Assembly (NCBI RefSeq): GCF_030816725.1
Contig: NZ_JAUSYG010000001.1
Span: 3,968,001 to 4,032,000, forward strand
Reading direction: 5' to 3'
DNA from: Pseudarthrobacter defluvii
Lineage (GTDB): Bacteria > Actinomycetota > Actinomycetes > Actinomycetales > Micrococcaceae
DNA length: 64,000 nucleotides
Shown here: positions 51,633-60,244 of the stretch, one piece after another
Layout: the number at the start of each line of letters is the position of its first letter
How positions within the stretch are numbered: position 1 is the first letter of the stretch
The notes under the pieces: generated by a model
What the model was told of the DNA's origin: nothing
Seen by the model: the letters and a program-made list of their open reading frames with translations, nothing else
The model's database searches: none
Program-made: the position numbers and the translations under genes

Positions 51633-52970
51633 ATGAGCAAAGATGCTCTGACCATGCGCGGTCCGGTCCACGGCACCAAGGACGCAAGGCGAGTTGCCAT
51701 CGGATCCGGCGTGGGGGCCGTAATCGAGACGTATGACTTCATCGGCTTCGGCACCGCTGCCGCACTGTATTTCGGCACAGCATTCTTCCCCGGAACAGAT
51801 CCCGTCACCGGCACGCTCGCTTCCTTCGCCACCCTTGGCGTTGGCTTCGCAGCCCGCCCGCTGGGCGGCATCATCGGCGGCCACCTCGGTGACAAGGTGG
51901 GCCGCAAGCCCGTCCTTGTCGCCTCTCTCATCCTGATGGGTCTGGCCACCTTCGCCATCGGCCTGCTCCCCACGTACGCTGCGGTCGGCCTACTCGCTCC
52001 CGCACTCCTCGTGTTTGTCCGCATCGTCCAGGGCCTTGCCTTCGGCGCGGAATGGGGAGGCGCGATCCTGATGAGCTATGAGCACGCACCCTGGAAGGCC
52101 AAGGGCAAGTACACCGGCATCGTCCAGGCCGGCTTCCCCGTGGGCCTGCTGCTGGCCAACCTGACCTTCCTGTTCAGCGTCCAGCTCGGCAACGAACTGG
52201 CCTGGCGCATCCCGTTCCTGGCAAGCATCCTGCTGGTCATCGTGGGCCTGGTCATCCGCTCCAAGGTCCCCGAGTCCCCGGTGTTCGATGAGGTAAAGGA
52301 CAGCGGCGCCATCGTCAAGGCCCCCATCGTTGAGGTCATCAAGACCGACTGGCGCAACATCGTCAAGGGCATCGGCCTCCGCATCGCCGAGACCGCAGGC
52401 TACGCAGTGTCCATCACCTACATGATTTCCTACCTCAACAGCCAGCACCTGGCGGACAAGAGCCAGACCCTGATCGCCCTCTGCATCGCTTCGGCCATCG
52501 GCATCTTCGCCACCCAGGCCTGGGCCGCACTGACGGACCGCATCGGCCGCCGCCCGCTGTACGTCTGGTCCACCGCTTTCGCCGCACTGTTCGCCATTCC
52601 GATGTTCCTGCTGGTCAACACCGGCCTGTTCATCGCCATCATCCTCACCATCGTGATCTCCTACGCGGTATGCCAGAACTCCCTGGCCGGTGCCCAGGGC
52701 GCCTGGTTCCCGGAACTCTTCCAGGCCAAGACCCGCGCCTCCGGCGCCAGCCTGGCGTACCAAATCTCGGCCATGGTGTCCGGCTTCACCCCGTTCATCA
52801 CCACCCTGCTGTTCGTCAGCTTCGGCTGGATGGGCCCGGCACTGCTCTTCGGCGGCTATGCCCTGATCGGTCTCTGGGCCGCCGTCGCCACCCGGGAAAC
52901 CTGGGGCAAGCGCGAACGCGAACTGGCTGAGGAAGCCACCAAAAGCACCCCCAACACCGTCAACGCCTGA
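51633..52970 (+). CDS. MFS transporter, metabolite:H+ symporter (MHS) family
   Basis: 445 residues, twelve helices. Motif A in the first half is GGHLGDKVGRKPVLVASLIL; VGAVIETYDFIGFGTAAALY at the start and SYEHAPWKAKGKYTGIVQAG after helix 4 are typical of the MHS group (ShiA, KgtP, ProP). These import organic acids or polyols with protons. First gene of the symporter-split transketolase operon; AAAGGGA before the ATG. Confidence 0.92.
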   Translation: MSKDALTMRGPVHGTKDARRVAIGSGVGAVIETYDFIGFGTAAALYFGTAFFPGTDPVTGTLASFATLGVGFAARPLGGIIGGHLGDKVGRKPVLVASLILMGLATFAIGLLPTYAAVGLLAPALLVFVRIVQGLAFGAEWGGAILMSYEHAPWKAKGKYTGIVQAGFPVGLLLANLTFLFSVQLGNELAWRIPFLASILLVIVGLVIRSKVPESPVFDEVKDSGAIVKAPIVEVIKTDWRNIVKGIGLRIAETAGYAVSITYMISYLNSQHLADKSQTLIALCIASAIGIFATQAWAALTDRIGRRPLYVWSTAFAALFAIPMFLLVNTGLFIAIILTIVISYAVCQNSLAGAQGAWFPELFQAKTRASGASLAYQISAMVSGFTPFITTLLFVSFGWMGPALLFGGYALIGLWAAVATRETWGKRERELAEEATKSTPNTVNA

Positions 52971-53006
52971 ATGACCACCACGCACGAAACGACCACGGAG
53001 CAAGCA

Positions 53007-53918
53007 ATGCCTACAGATACCGTCCAGGACGCCGCCCCGCAGGGACAAACACTGCAGACCGCAGTGACCCCGGAGCGGGTGGACCAGATCAGCGCCGCCG
53101 CGTACCGGATCCGGCACCACGCCCTGAACATGGGTGAGGTGCAGGGCCAGGGCTACGTGGGCCAGGCCCTGGGCGCTGCGGACATGCTCGCCACGGTCTA
53201 CGGTGACCAGCTCCGCTTCCGCGCCGAGGACCCGCACTGGGAAGCCCGCGACCGGTTCCTGCTCTCCACCGGCCACTACGCCATCGGCCACTACGCGGCC
53301 CTCGCCGAAGCCGGCATCGTCCCGGTGGAGGAACTGGAGACCTACGGCTCGGACGATTCCCGGCTGCCGATGTCCGGGATGTCAACGTACACCCCGGGGA
53401 TGGAAATCTCCGGCGGCTCCCTGGGGCACGGTTTGACCATCGCCGTCGGCATGGCCCTGGGCCTGCGCTACCAGGGCTCTTCCGCCCGGGTGTTCAACTT
53501 CCTCTCCGACGGCGAGCTGGACGAAGGCTCCACCTGGGAAGCCGCCATGGGTGCACACCACCACCAGCTGGGCAACCTGACGGCCATGGTGGACATCAAC
53601 GCCCTCCAGGCCGACGGCAAGACGGAAACGGTCCTGCGCACCGAGCCGGTCACGGAGAAGTGGGAATCCTTCGGCTGGTACACCCAGCGGGTGGACGGCA
53701 ACGACGTCGGCGCGCTGCTCGAAGCGTTCGACAACGCAGCTGCCCAGGCCGGCGCCGTCGGGCGTCCCTCCGTGATCCTGTGCGACACGAAGGTGGGCCG
53801 CGGCGTGCCGCTGCTGGAAAACCGCGAAAAGGCGCACTTCATGCGCATCGAAGAACACGAATGGCAGATCTGCCGCGAACAGCTCACCGCCGGTTACCAA
53901 GGAAAGGCTTCAGCATGA
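53007..53918 (+). CDS. transketolase, N-terminal subunit
   Basis: 303 residues, the thiamine-diphosphate-binding half. DRFLLSTGHYAIGHYAALAE, MEISGGSLGHGLTIAVGMAL, the ThDP motif FLSDGELDEGSTWEAAMGAH with metal-binding GDG equivalent and MVDINALQADGKTE, and VILCDTKVGRGVPLLENREK. GGAG seven bases before ATG 53007; ATG 52971, right after the symporter TGA, is an alternative. Needs the next gene for the Glu and pyrimidine-binding half. Confidence 0.92.
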   Translation: MPTDTVQDAAPQGQTLQTAVTPERVDQISAAAYRIRHHALNMGEVQGQGYVGQALGAADMLATVYGDQLRFRAEDPHWEARDRFLLSTGHYAIGHYAALAEAGIVPVEELETYGSDDSRLPMSGMSTYTPGMEISGGSLGHGLTIAVGMALGLRYQGSSARVFNFLSDGELDEGSTWEAAMGAHHHQLGNLTAMVDINALQADGKTETVLRTEPVTEKWESFGWYTQRVDGNDVGALLEAFDNAAAQAGAVGRPSVILCDTKVGRGVPLLENREKAHFMRIEEHEWQICREQLTAGYQGKASA

Positions 53919-54946
53919 GCACCACCACCAAGGCCGCTTCGGCACCTGCAGCCACCACCGCAGCCGCCAAGCCGAAGCTGAAGACCTCGGCGATGATCGC
54001 CTCCTTCGCCGACCCGGGCCAGAAGACCGCCAACGCACCGTTCGGGCATGCCCTGGTCAAGGCCGCACAGGAGAACGACAAGATCGTGGGCCTGACCGCG
54101 GACCTGGGCAAGTACACGGACATGCACATCTTCGCCAAGGCCTTCCCGGAGCGGTTCTTCCAGATGGGCATGGCGGAGCAGCTGCTGTTCGGCGCCGCCG
54201 CCGGCCTGGCCGAGTCCGGCCTGGTTCCGTTCGCGTCCACCTACTCCGTGTTCGCGGCCCGCCGCGCCTATGACTTCCTGTGCCTCGACGCTGCGGAACC
54301 GAACCTGAACGTCAACATCGTGGGCGGCCTGCCCGGCCTTACCACCGGGTACGGTCCCAGCCACCAGGCCACCGAGGACATGGCGATCTTCCGCGGCATG
54401 CCCAACCTGACCATCGTGGACCCCTGCGACTCAGTGGACATCGAGCAGGCCGTCCCGCAGCTCGCAGCCTCCGAAGGTCCCACCTACCTGCGGCTGCTGC
54501 GCGGCAACGTGCCCACGGTTTTGGACGAGTACGACTACACCTTCGAGCTCGGCAAGGCAAAGGTGCTTCGCGGCGGCAACGACGTGGTGTTCATTTCCTC
54601 CGGCCTGATGACCATGCGCGCCCTGCAGGCAGCCAAGGCCCTGGCTGCACACAACGTGGACGTCGCCGTCGTGCACACCCCTACCATCAAGCCGTTCGAC
54701 GCCGGGACCGTCCTCAAGGAGGTCAACACCGACCGGTTGGCCGTCACCCTGGAGAACCACTCCATGGTGGGCGGCCTGTTCGAAACTGTTGCCTCCGCCG
54801 TCGTCACCGCCGGAGTAGGCAAGCGCGTGGTGCCCATCGGACTGCCGGACCAGTTCCTCGACGCCGGCGCACTTCCCACCCTGCACGACCGCTACGGCCT
54901 TTCGGTGGACCGCATCGTGGCCAAGGTCCTCGCCGAACTCGGTTAA
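53915..54946 (+). CDS. transketolase, C-terminal subunit
   Basis: 343 residues: pyrimidine and C-terminal domains. QMGMAEQLLFGAAAGLAESG supplies the activating Glu, YDFLCLDAAEPNLNVNIVGG, TTGYGPSHQATEDMAIFRGM with substrate-phosphate and His residues, and the C-terminal regulatory fold. ATGA overlap with the N subunit ensures equal synthesis. Split enzymes of this kind serve dedicated sugar or sugar-acid pathways; the locus shows no sugar kinase. Confidence 0.92.
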   Translation: MSTTTKAASAPAATTAAAKPKLKTSAMIASFADPGQKTANAPFGHALVKAAQENDKIVGLTADLGKYTDMHIFAKAFPERFFQMGMAEQLLFGAAAGLAESGLVPFASTYSVFAARRAYDFLCLDAAEPNLNVNIVGGLPGLTTGYGPSHQATEDMAIFRGMPNLTIVDPCDSVDIEQAVPQLAASEGPTYLRLLRGNVPTVLDEYDYTFELGKAKVLRGGNDVVFISSGLMTMRALQAAKALAAHNVDVAVVHTPTIKPFDAGTVLKEVNTDRLAVTLENHSMVGGLFETVASAVVTAGVGKRVVPIGLPDQFLDAGALPTLHDRYGLSVDRIVAKVLAELG

Positions 54947-54965
54947 GGGCAGCAGGACAAATCCG

Positions 54966-55003
54966 GAAAGCGCGGCACCGGTCCCGGCCAGTGCCGCGCT
55001 TTC
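54966..55003 (+). terminator. terminator hairpin after the transketolase genes
   Basis: GAAAGCGCGGCAC and GTGCCGCGCTTTC, a perfect 13-bp stem with a 12-nt loop, ending in TTTC-TGTCG. Separates the operon from the GntR gene. Confidence 0.8.
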
Positions 55004-55026
55004 TGTCGTACTATCGAAACCACTAC

Positions 55027-55042
55027 CGACTGTAAACAGTCG
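55027..55042. promoter_or_regulatory. GntR autoregulatory operator
   Basis: CGACTGT-AA-ACAGTCG, a palindrome just upstream of the GntR start; same TGTNNACA core as 51505-51543 and AACAGTCGAC as 51572-51590. Confidence 0.7.
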
Positions 55043-55067
55043 ACTTATGACATTGAGGACAGAAGCC

Positions 55068-55727
55068 ATGGCCGGACTGACCGCCCCGCTGCTGGGACTG
55101 GAAAAGAAAAGCCTGCGCGAGCAGGCGCTCTCGGCGCTGAGGACCGCCATCACCAGCGGTGAGCTGGAACCCGGCCGGCACCTGGTGGAAACCGAACTGT
55201 CCGAGATGCTGCAGATCAGCCGCGGCACCCTCCGCGAGGCCCTCCGCCAGCTGGAGCAGGAAGGCCTCCTGTCCGCCGGACCCCGCGGCCGGCTCTCCGT
55301 CCGCCATCTGGACGAAAAGGAAATCCGGGACATCTTCGCCGTCCGGGCCGCCCTGGAATCACTGGCCGCGCGGACCCTCTGCGAACTTCCTGACCGGCAG
55401 CACGTCACCGACTCGCTGCACAGCGCCATCGACGCGATGACCGAAACCACCAAGGGCACCCTCAAGGAACGCATTGAATCGGATCTTGAGTTCCACCGGA
55501 CGCTCTGCCGGCTCACCGGAAACGAGACACTCCTCCACTCCTGGGAATCATTGGAGGGCTCCATCCGGATGTCCATCATGTTCGCCGGCCAGGAGAAGGG
55601 GGTCAGCAACATGAGCGTGGACCGCCACAAGGACATCGTGGCCGCCATCGACACCGGTGACGCCACATTGGCCCGAAAGACCATCCTGGAACACATGGAT
55701 TCCGCCGCCGCCAACCTGGTGGCTTAA
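55068..55727 (+). CDS. GntR-family regulator (FCD subfamily)
   Basis: 219 residues. HTH LREQALSALRTAITSGELEP, ETELSEMLQISRGTLREALR, LEQEGLLSAGPRGRLSV; FCD domain with ESDLEFHRTLCRLTGNETLL (Asp/His metal ligands) and SVDRHKDIVAAIDTGDATLA. ATG 55068 has GAGGA upstream; ATG 55047 is seven codons earlier. Its likely operators lie at its own promoter and at the isomerase/symporter divergent promoter. Confidence 0.92.
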   Translation: MAGLTAPLLGLEKKSLREQALSALRTAITSGELEPGRHLVETELSEMLQISRGTLREALRQLEQEGLLSAGPRGRLSVRHLDEKEIRDIFAVRAALESLAARTLCELPDRQHVTDSLHSAIDAMTETTKGTLKERIESDLEFHRTLCRLTGNETLLHSWESLEGSIRMSIMFAGQEKGVSNMSVDRHKDIVAAIDTGDATLARKTILEHMDSAAANLVA

Positions 55728-55820
55728 CCTCCTTTTCTGGGTCCTGTTCGGGAATCCCGGCGCCCTTCCGGCCGTTAACCTACTGCGCGGTAAATAACCG
55801 CGGTGGTATCGAGGGATGGA

Positions 55821-56270
55821 ATGACCGCAAAGTTTGTGTCAGTCGAGGACGACGCCGGGAAGGTCACCCGGTACAGCCGCCATGACAACGGCGGCGGCCT
55901 CATAGCTCCGGGGGCCAGCGTGGCGGACAGCGCCCGGATAGGCCCCATGACCTATGTGGAGCACGGGGCACAGGTGGGCTCAGGCTGCCGGATTGGACAC
56001 GGAACCTGGATCGACAGGGGCGCGGTGATTGGCGACCGCACCGTGATTGGCGACGGCGTGCGCATCGGACGGGGCACAGTTATCGGCAACCGCGTGCACA
56101 TTGGCAGCCATTCGCGGATCGGCTCCAGCGTCCTGGTGGAGCATGGCGTCCACCTGGATTCCGACAGCACCGTACCCGATGGCAGTGAGGTCCTCGCCGG
56201 AGCGCATACACGGCTGGCCCCGGCAAGGCACCGGCAACACCGGAAGACGAAGGGCGGAATGGCCGCCTGA
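55821..56270 (+). CDS. left-handed beta-helix (hexapeptide repeat) protein
   Basis: 149 residues. About eight hexapeptide turns ([LIV]-G-x-x): LIAPGASVADSARIGPMTYV, VGSGCRIGHGTWIDRGAVIG, VIGDGVRIGRGTVIGNRVHI. Related to gamma-carbonic anhydrase or acyltransferase LbH proteins, but no His triad for metal is complete and there is no acyltransferase C-terminal domain. Basic tail RHRQHRKTKGG. GAGG before ATG 55821. Function open. Confidence 0.8.
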   Translation: MTAKFVSVEDDAGKVTRYSRHDNGGGLIAPGASVADSARIGPMTYVEHGAQVGSGCRIGHGTWIDRGAVIGDRTVIGDGVRIGRGTVIGNRVHIGSHSRIGSSVLVEHGVHLDSDSTVPDGSEVLAGAHTRLAPARHRQHRKTKGGMAA

Positions 56271-56304
56271 CTCCGTCCCTGAACGCACCCGGGGAGCCTG
56301 GCAG

Positions 56305-57357
56305 TCAACCGGAGGTGCTCCCGCGCACCACCAGTTCCGCCGGATAAATGACCGGTTCCAGTTGCTGCCCCTGATTTTCAATGGCGTTGACCAAAAGGCG
56401 TCCTGCTGCTGCGGCCATTTCCGCTACTGGGTGGGCAACCGTTGTAAGGCCGAGTCCGTCCGCACTGAGGATGGCGTGGTTGTCGAAGCCCACAACCGCA
56501 ACGTCCTCCGGCACACGCCGCTTCATGCCCCGCACCAGGTCCACCACGCCGAGCGCCATGAGGTCCGAGGCAGCGAAAACTCCGTCCAGCTCCGGCGCCC
56601 GGGCCAAAAGGCTCCTCGCTGCGTCCGCGCCGCCCGCCGTCGTGAAGTCCCCGTAAACGACGGGCCCGGGCTGCAGGCCGGCCTCCTTGAGCCCCTGCAT
56701 CCAGCCTTCCAGCCGGTCGACGGCGGCCGTCATGTCGCTGGGGCCGGCAACAGTTCCGAGGCGGGTACGGCCGATGCCGGCAAGGTGGCGGGCCGCCAGC
56801 CTGCCGCCCTCGAAGTTGTCCAGGTCCACAAACGGAAGCCCGGACTTCCCGTCCCACGGCCTGCCGATGAAGACGGTAGGCAGCCCGGTGGAAGCCAGGC
56901 TTTCCACCCAGTCATCGGCACGGTGATGGGACACGACGATGGCGCCGTCCACGTGGCCGCCGCGCAGGTAGCGGAGCGTCCGGGAAGAATCGTCCCCCGC
57001 CCGGGACATCAAGAGGACCAGCTGCAGATCGGTGTCCCGGAGGGATTGGTTCACCCCCGTGATGACGGCCGCGAAGTACGGGTCCATCATCACCCGGGCG
57101 TCGGGTTCGGGGATGACAAGGGCCACTGATCCCGTCCGCCGGGTGACCAGGCTCCGAGCAGCACGGTTGGGGGTGTAGCCCAGTGCCACAATGGCGGCGT
57201 CGACGGCGGCCTGGGCCTGCGCGCTCACCTTCGATCCGCCGTTGATAGCACGGGAAGCCGTGGAGCGTGACACCCCGGCAGCTGACGCGAGGTCCTCCAG
57301 GGTCGGATTCGGCCGTCCCTCCCTGACTGCCGCAGGCCGGGTGATCTTCTGGTTCAC
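56305..57357 (-). CDS. LacI-family transcriptional regulator
   Basis: 350 residues. HTH and hinge: PTLEDLASAAGVSRSTASRA, INGGSKVSAQAQAAVDAAIV, RAARSLVTRRTGSVALVIPE; ligand domain with DPYFAAVITGVNQSLRDTDL, HVDGAIVVSHHRADDW, GDFTTAGGADAARSLLARAP and PEDVAVVGFDNHAILSADGL. GTG 57357 follows GGTGGA closely; no better start is in frame. The nearby CebR-like operator suggests regulation by a beta-glucoside or cellobiose-type sugar of the secreted protein at 57522. Confidence 0.88.
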   Translation of the reverse strand: MNQKITRPAAVREGRPNPTLEDLASAAGVSRSTASRAINGGSKVSAQAQAAVDAAIVALGYTPNRAARSLVTRRTGSVALVIPEPDARVMMDPYFAAVITGVNQSLRDTDLQLVLLMSRAGDDSSRTLRYLRGGHVDGAIVVSHHRADDWVESLASTGLPTVFIGRPWDGKSGLPFVDLDNFEGGRLAARHLAGIGRTRLGTVAGPSDMTAAVDRLEGWMQGLKEAGLQPGPVVYGDFTTAGGADAARSLLARAPELDGVFAASDLMALGVVDLVRGMKRRVPEDVAVVGFDNHAILSADGLGLTTVAHPVAEMAAAAGRLLVNAIENQGQQLEPVIYPAELVVRGSTSG

Positions 57358-57441
57358 TCCACCGACATTACGACACCCATGGGTATGCGGACGCTTGCGC
57401 AACCCTTGCTGGCGCTGAAGGGCGGTGCTACTCTTCACCGG

Positions 57442-57455
57442 TGGGAGCGCTCTCA
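57442..57455. promoter_or_regulatory. CebR-like LacI operator
   Basis: TGGGAGCGCTCTCA, one base from the 14-bp TGGGAGCGCTCCCA palindrome bound by CebR of Streptomyces. It is 85 bp from the LacI start and 66 bp before the secreted-protein start, placed to control both. Confidence 0.75.
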
Positions 57456-57521
57456 CTACCGGATCCATGGTTGCCCACCGCAGCTGACGGAGTCGTCCAT
57501 TATCGAATGACAGGACCAGCA

Positions 57522-59453
57522 ATGCCGCTAGCCTTACGCCCTGACGCACCCAGACCATTCCCGGCCCAGCGCCGGCATCGTCCAGGCACCGTTGCCGCCG
57601 CCACCGCCCTTCTCGTTGGACTTTTCGCCGCCGGCGGGACCGCTCCGGCACAGGCCGCGCCGTCAGCCCCGTCCACGGCACCAGCACAGCAGGCACCGGC
57701 GTCGCCAACGCCCCCGGCACAGACACCGCAGAACCCGTTCGGACCCAATACGTACGTCTTCGACCCCGGCATGCCGGTGGCGCAGATCCAGGCCACGGTT
57801 GATGCGATCGCCGCCCAACAGGTGGACGATGAAATGGGTTCAAAGCGTTACTCACTGCTGTTCAAGCCGGGAACTTACGGCACTCCCGAAGAGCCGCTCA
57901 TCGTCCAGGTGGGCTACTCCACTGAGGTGGCCGGGTTAGGCGCTGCTCCCACGGATGTCACCATCAACGGGCACGTGGACGTCTACAACCGGTGCCTCAC
58001 CGCGGACAACTGCATCGCCCTGAACAACTTCTGGCGCTCGCTGTCCAACCTCACCATCAATGTCACGGGTCTCGAAGGCTGCCGCAGCTCCGCCAACTTC
58101 TGGGCGGCCTCCCAGGCCTCGCCGATGCGCAGGGTCAACATCACCGGCGGCAACCTCTCCCTGATGGACTACTGCACCGCCGGCCCGCAATACGCCAGCG
58201 GCGGCTTCATCGCGGACTCCAAGACGGGCGCCGTCATCAATGGGTCGCAGCAGCAGTACCTGGTGCGAAACAGCAGCATCGGAAGCTGGTCCAACGGAGT
58301 GTGGAACCAGGTCTTCTCCGGCGTAGACGGTGCGCCCGCAGACTCCTTCCCGGACCCGCCGTACACCACCCTGGACAAGACTCCCATCAGCCGGGAGAAG
58401 CCCTACCTGACGGTGGATCCGGCCGGCGGGTACAGCGTGTTCGTACCCGCCGTCCGCCAGGACTCTGCGGGCACCACGTGGGAAAACGGTCCCACTGCGG
58501 GCAGCAGCATACCGTTGGCCGACTTCTACATCGCAAGGCCCGGCGATTCAGTGCAGACCATCAACAGCCAGCTGGCCCGTGGAAAGAACCTGCTCCTTAC
58601 CCCCGGGGTCTACGACGTTGACCGGAGCATCGAGGTCAAGCGGGCCGGAACGGTGGTCCTTGGACTTGGAATGGCAACACTGACGGCCGTCAACGGATCA
58701 GTTCCCCTGACCGTGGCGGACGTCCCCGGCGTGGACATCGCCGCCGTCACCATGGACGCGGGCGAGGTAAATTCTCCCGCCCTGATGCGGATCGGCAGGA
58801 CGATCCCGGGCGCAGGGGGTGGGCCGGGCAACTCGGCCGTGCACAGCGATCCGGCCAACCCCACCACGCTCCATGACGTCTTCTTCCGCATCGGCGGGCC
58901 CCACATAGGCAAGGCCTCGGTCAGCCTGGAAGTCAACAGCGACAATGTCCTCCTGGACCACATCTGGGCCTGGCGCGCGGACCACGGCAACGGCGTGGGC
59001 TGGACCAGCAACACCGGCAGGAACGGCGTGGTCGTCAACGGCGACAACGTCACTGCCACGGGCCTGTTCGTGGAGCACTACCAGGAGTACAACGTCATCT
59101 GGAACGGTGAAGACGGCAAGACCGTCTTCTTCCAGAACGAACTGCCTTACGACGCCCCCAACCAGTCTGCGTGGCAGCACGACGGGGTCCTCGGCTGGGC
59201 CGGGTACAAGGTCTCGGACTCCGTCAAAACCCATGAACTCTGGGGCGGCGGCAGCTATGTGTACAACAACGTGGACCCCACCATCCACGCCACCCGCGGC
59301 TTCGAGGTCCCGGTGACGCCCGGCGTGAAGCTGCACAGCCTGCTGACGGTGAACCTCGGTGCCGGAACACTGGACCACGTTGTCAACAACACCGGAGCAC
59401 CGGTGTCCACGGACGCCGTCGGCGTGCCGAGTTACGTAGCTGACTTCGGCTAA
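57522..59453 (+). CDS. secreted beta-helix protein, possible glycoside hydrolase
   Basis: 643 residues. A signal peptide with Arg-rich start (RRHRPGTVAAATALLVGLFA) and AQA-A cleavage, then a Pro/Ala/Gln-rich linker, then a single-stranded right-handed beta-helix. Landmarks are YSLLFKPGTYGTPEEPLIVQ, VGYSTEVAGLGAAPTDVTIN, CIALNNFWRSLSNLTINVTG and WRADHGNGVGWTSNTGRNGV. The family is common in actinobacteria and often annotated as coagulation factor or adenylyl cyclase; the fold resembles GH55 beta-1,3-glucanase. AGGA precedes ATG 57522. The CebR-like operator suggests a glucan-related role. Confidence 0.85.
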   Translation: MPLALRPDAPRPFPAQRRHRPGTVAAATALLVGLFAAGGTAPAQAAPSAPSTAPAQQAPASPTPPAQTPQNPFGPNTYVFDPGMPVAQIQATVDAIAAQQVDDEMGSKRYSLLFKPGTYGTPEEPLIVQVGYSTEVAGLGAAPTDVTINGHVDVYNRCLTADNCIALNNFWRSLSNLTINVTGLEGCRSSANFWAASQASPMRRVNITGGNLSLMDYCTAGPQYASGGFIADSKTGAVINGSQQQYLVRNSSIGSWSNGVWNQVFSGVDGAPADSFPDPPYTTLDKTPISREKPYLTVDPAGGYSVFVPAVRQDSAGTTWENGPTAGSSIPLADFYIARPGDSVQTINSQLARGKNLLLTPGVYDVDRSIEVKRAGTVVLGLGMATLTAVNGSVPLTVADVPGVDIAAVTMDAGEVNSPALMRIGRTIPGAGGGPGNSAVHSDPANPTTLHDVFFRIGGPHIGKASVSLEVNSDNVLLDHIWAWRADHGNGVGWTSNTGRNGVVVNGDNVTATGLFVEHYQEYNVIWNGEDGKTVFFQNELPYDAPNQSAWQHDGVLGWAGYKVSDSVKTHELWGGGSYVYNNVDPTIHATRGFEVPVTPGVKLHSLLTVNLGAGTLDHVVNNTGAPVSTDAVGVPSYVADFG

Positions 59454-59481
59454 ACCTGGTTATTAGCCAGCAAAAGCAGAA

Positions 59482-59516
59482 GGCGCGGTGCCGGCCGTCG
59501 GGGCTGGCACCGCGCC
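59482..59516. terminator. hairpin terminator after the beta-helix gene
   Basis: GGCGCGGTGCC and GGCACCGCGCC, perfect 11-bp stem, in the convergent gap between the beta-helix and isochorismatase genes. Confidence 0.7.
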
Positions 59517-59583
59517 CAGGGGCACGACGGCGATTGGCCGGGACACGCCGTCGTCCTTCCCTAAAGCAGGGGAGACTCAGCGG

Positions 59584-60141
59584 CTACTTTGCCTCGCTGA
59601 GGCGGGCGAGGATCTCGTCGCTGGACTGGATGGGCTGGCGGTAGGTGGCGGAGAGGATGCGAAGCATGTCGGCGGCGTCCTGGTCGGATTCGGAGGCCAT
59701 GGCGTCCTTGGCGTAGGTGACCCGGATGTTATGCGCGAAAGCGTCGGCAGCGGTCTGGGCGATGCAGTTGTGGGTGGAAACGCCGGCGAGAACCACCTCG
59801 TCGGCGCCCCAGTTCCGCAGCCGGGCCAGCAAATTGGTGCCCACAAAGCCGCTGTCCCTGGTCTTGTTCAACTGGGGCAGGTCCTCGGTCATGAGGCCCG
59901 GTACCGACTGGGCCTGCTCGCTGCCGCGGAAAATGAAGCCCTGGTCGTCATCGAGCATGCTGAGGGTCCAGGTGGACTTGTCCCGCTCGTGTTCAGTGCC
60001 CACCAGGAGGGCATTGTGTCCGGCTGCCTTGAACCCTTCCAGCAGCCTGTTGCATTCGCTGACCACCCGTTCCTGCTGGGCTGCCAGTTCGGGTGTCTCG
60101 AAGAATGCGTTCTGCATGTCGATGACCAGGAGGGCAATCAT
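59584..60141 (-). CDS. cysteine hydrolase (isochorismatase family)
   Basis: 185 residues. MIALLVIDMQNAFFETPELA carries the catalytic Asp, LNKTRDSGFVGTNLLARLRN the Lys, and DEVVLAGVSTHNCIAQTAAD the nucleophilic Cys after an Asn. Amidase-like rather than true isochorismatase is expected: nicotinamidase, N-carbamoylsarcosine amidase or related. Substrate unknown. GAGGAAAGG precedes ATG 60141. Confidence 0.9.
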   Translation of the reverse strand: MIALLVIDMQNAFFETPELAAQQERVVSECNRLLEGFKAAGHNALLVGTEHERDKSTWTLSMLDDDQGFIFRGSEQAQSVPGLMTEDLPQLNKTRDSGFVGTNLLARLRNWGADEVVLAGVSTHNCIAQTAADAFAHNIRVTYAKDAMASESDQDAADMLRILSATYRQPIQSSDEILARLSEAK

Positions 60142-60244
60142 GTGGCACCTTTCCTCGTTGAGCCGGTTTCTCTGAAAGGTACCCGCCGGCAGCGCGGGCG
60201 AAACCCGGGTCCGGGGCCGGTGACGAAAAAAAGCGGCAGCTCGG

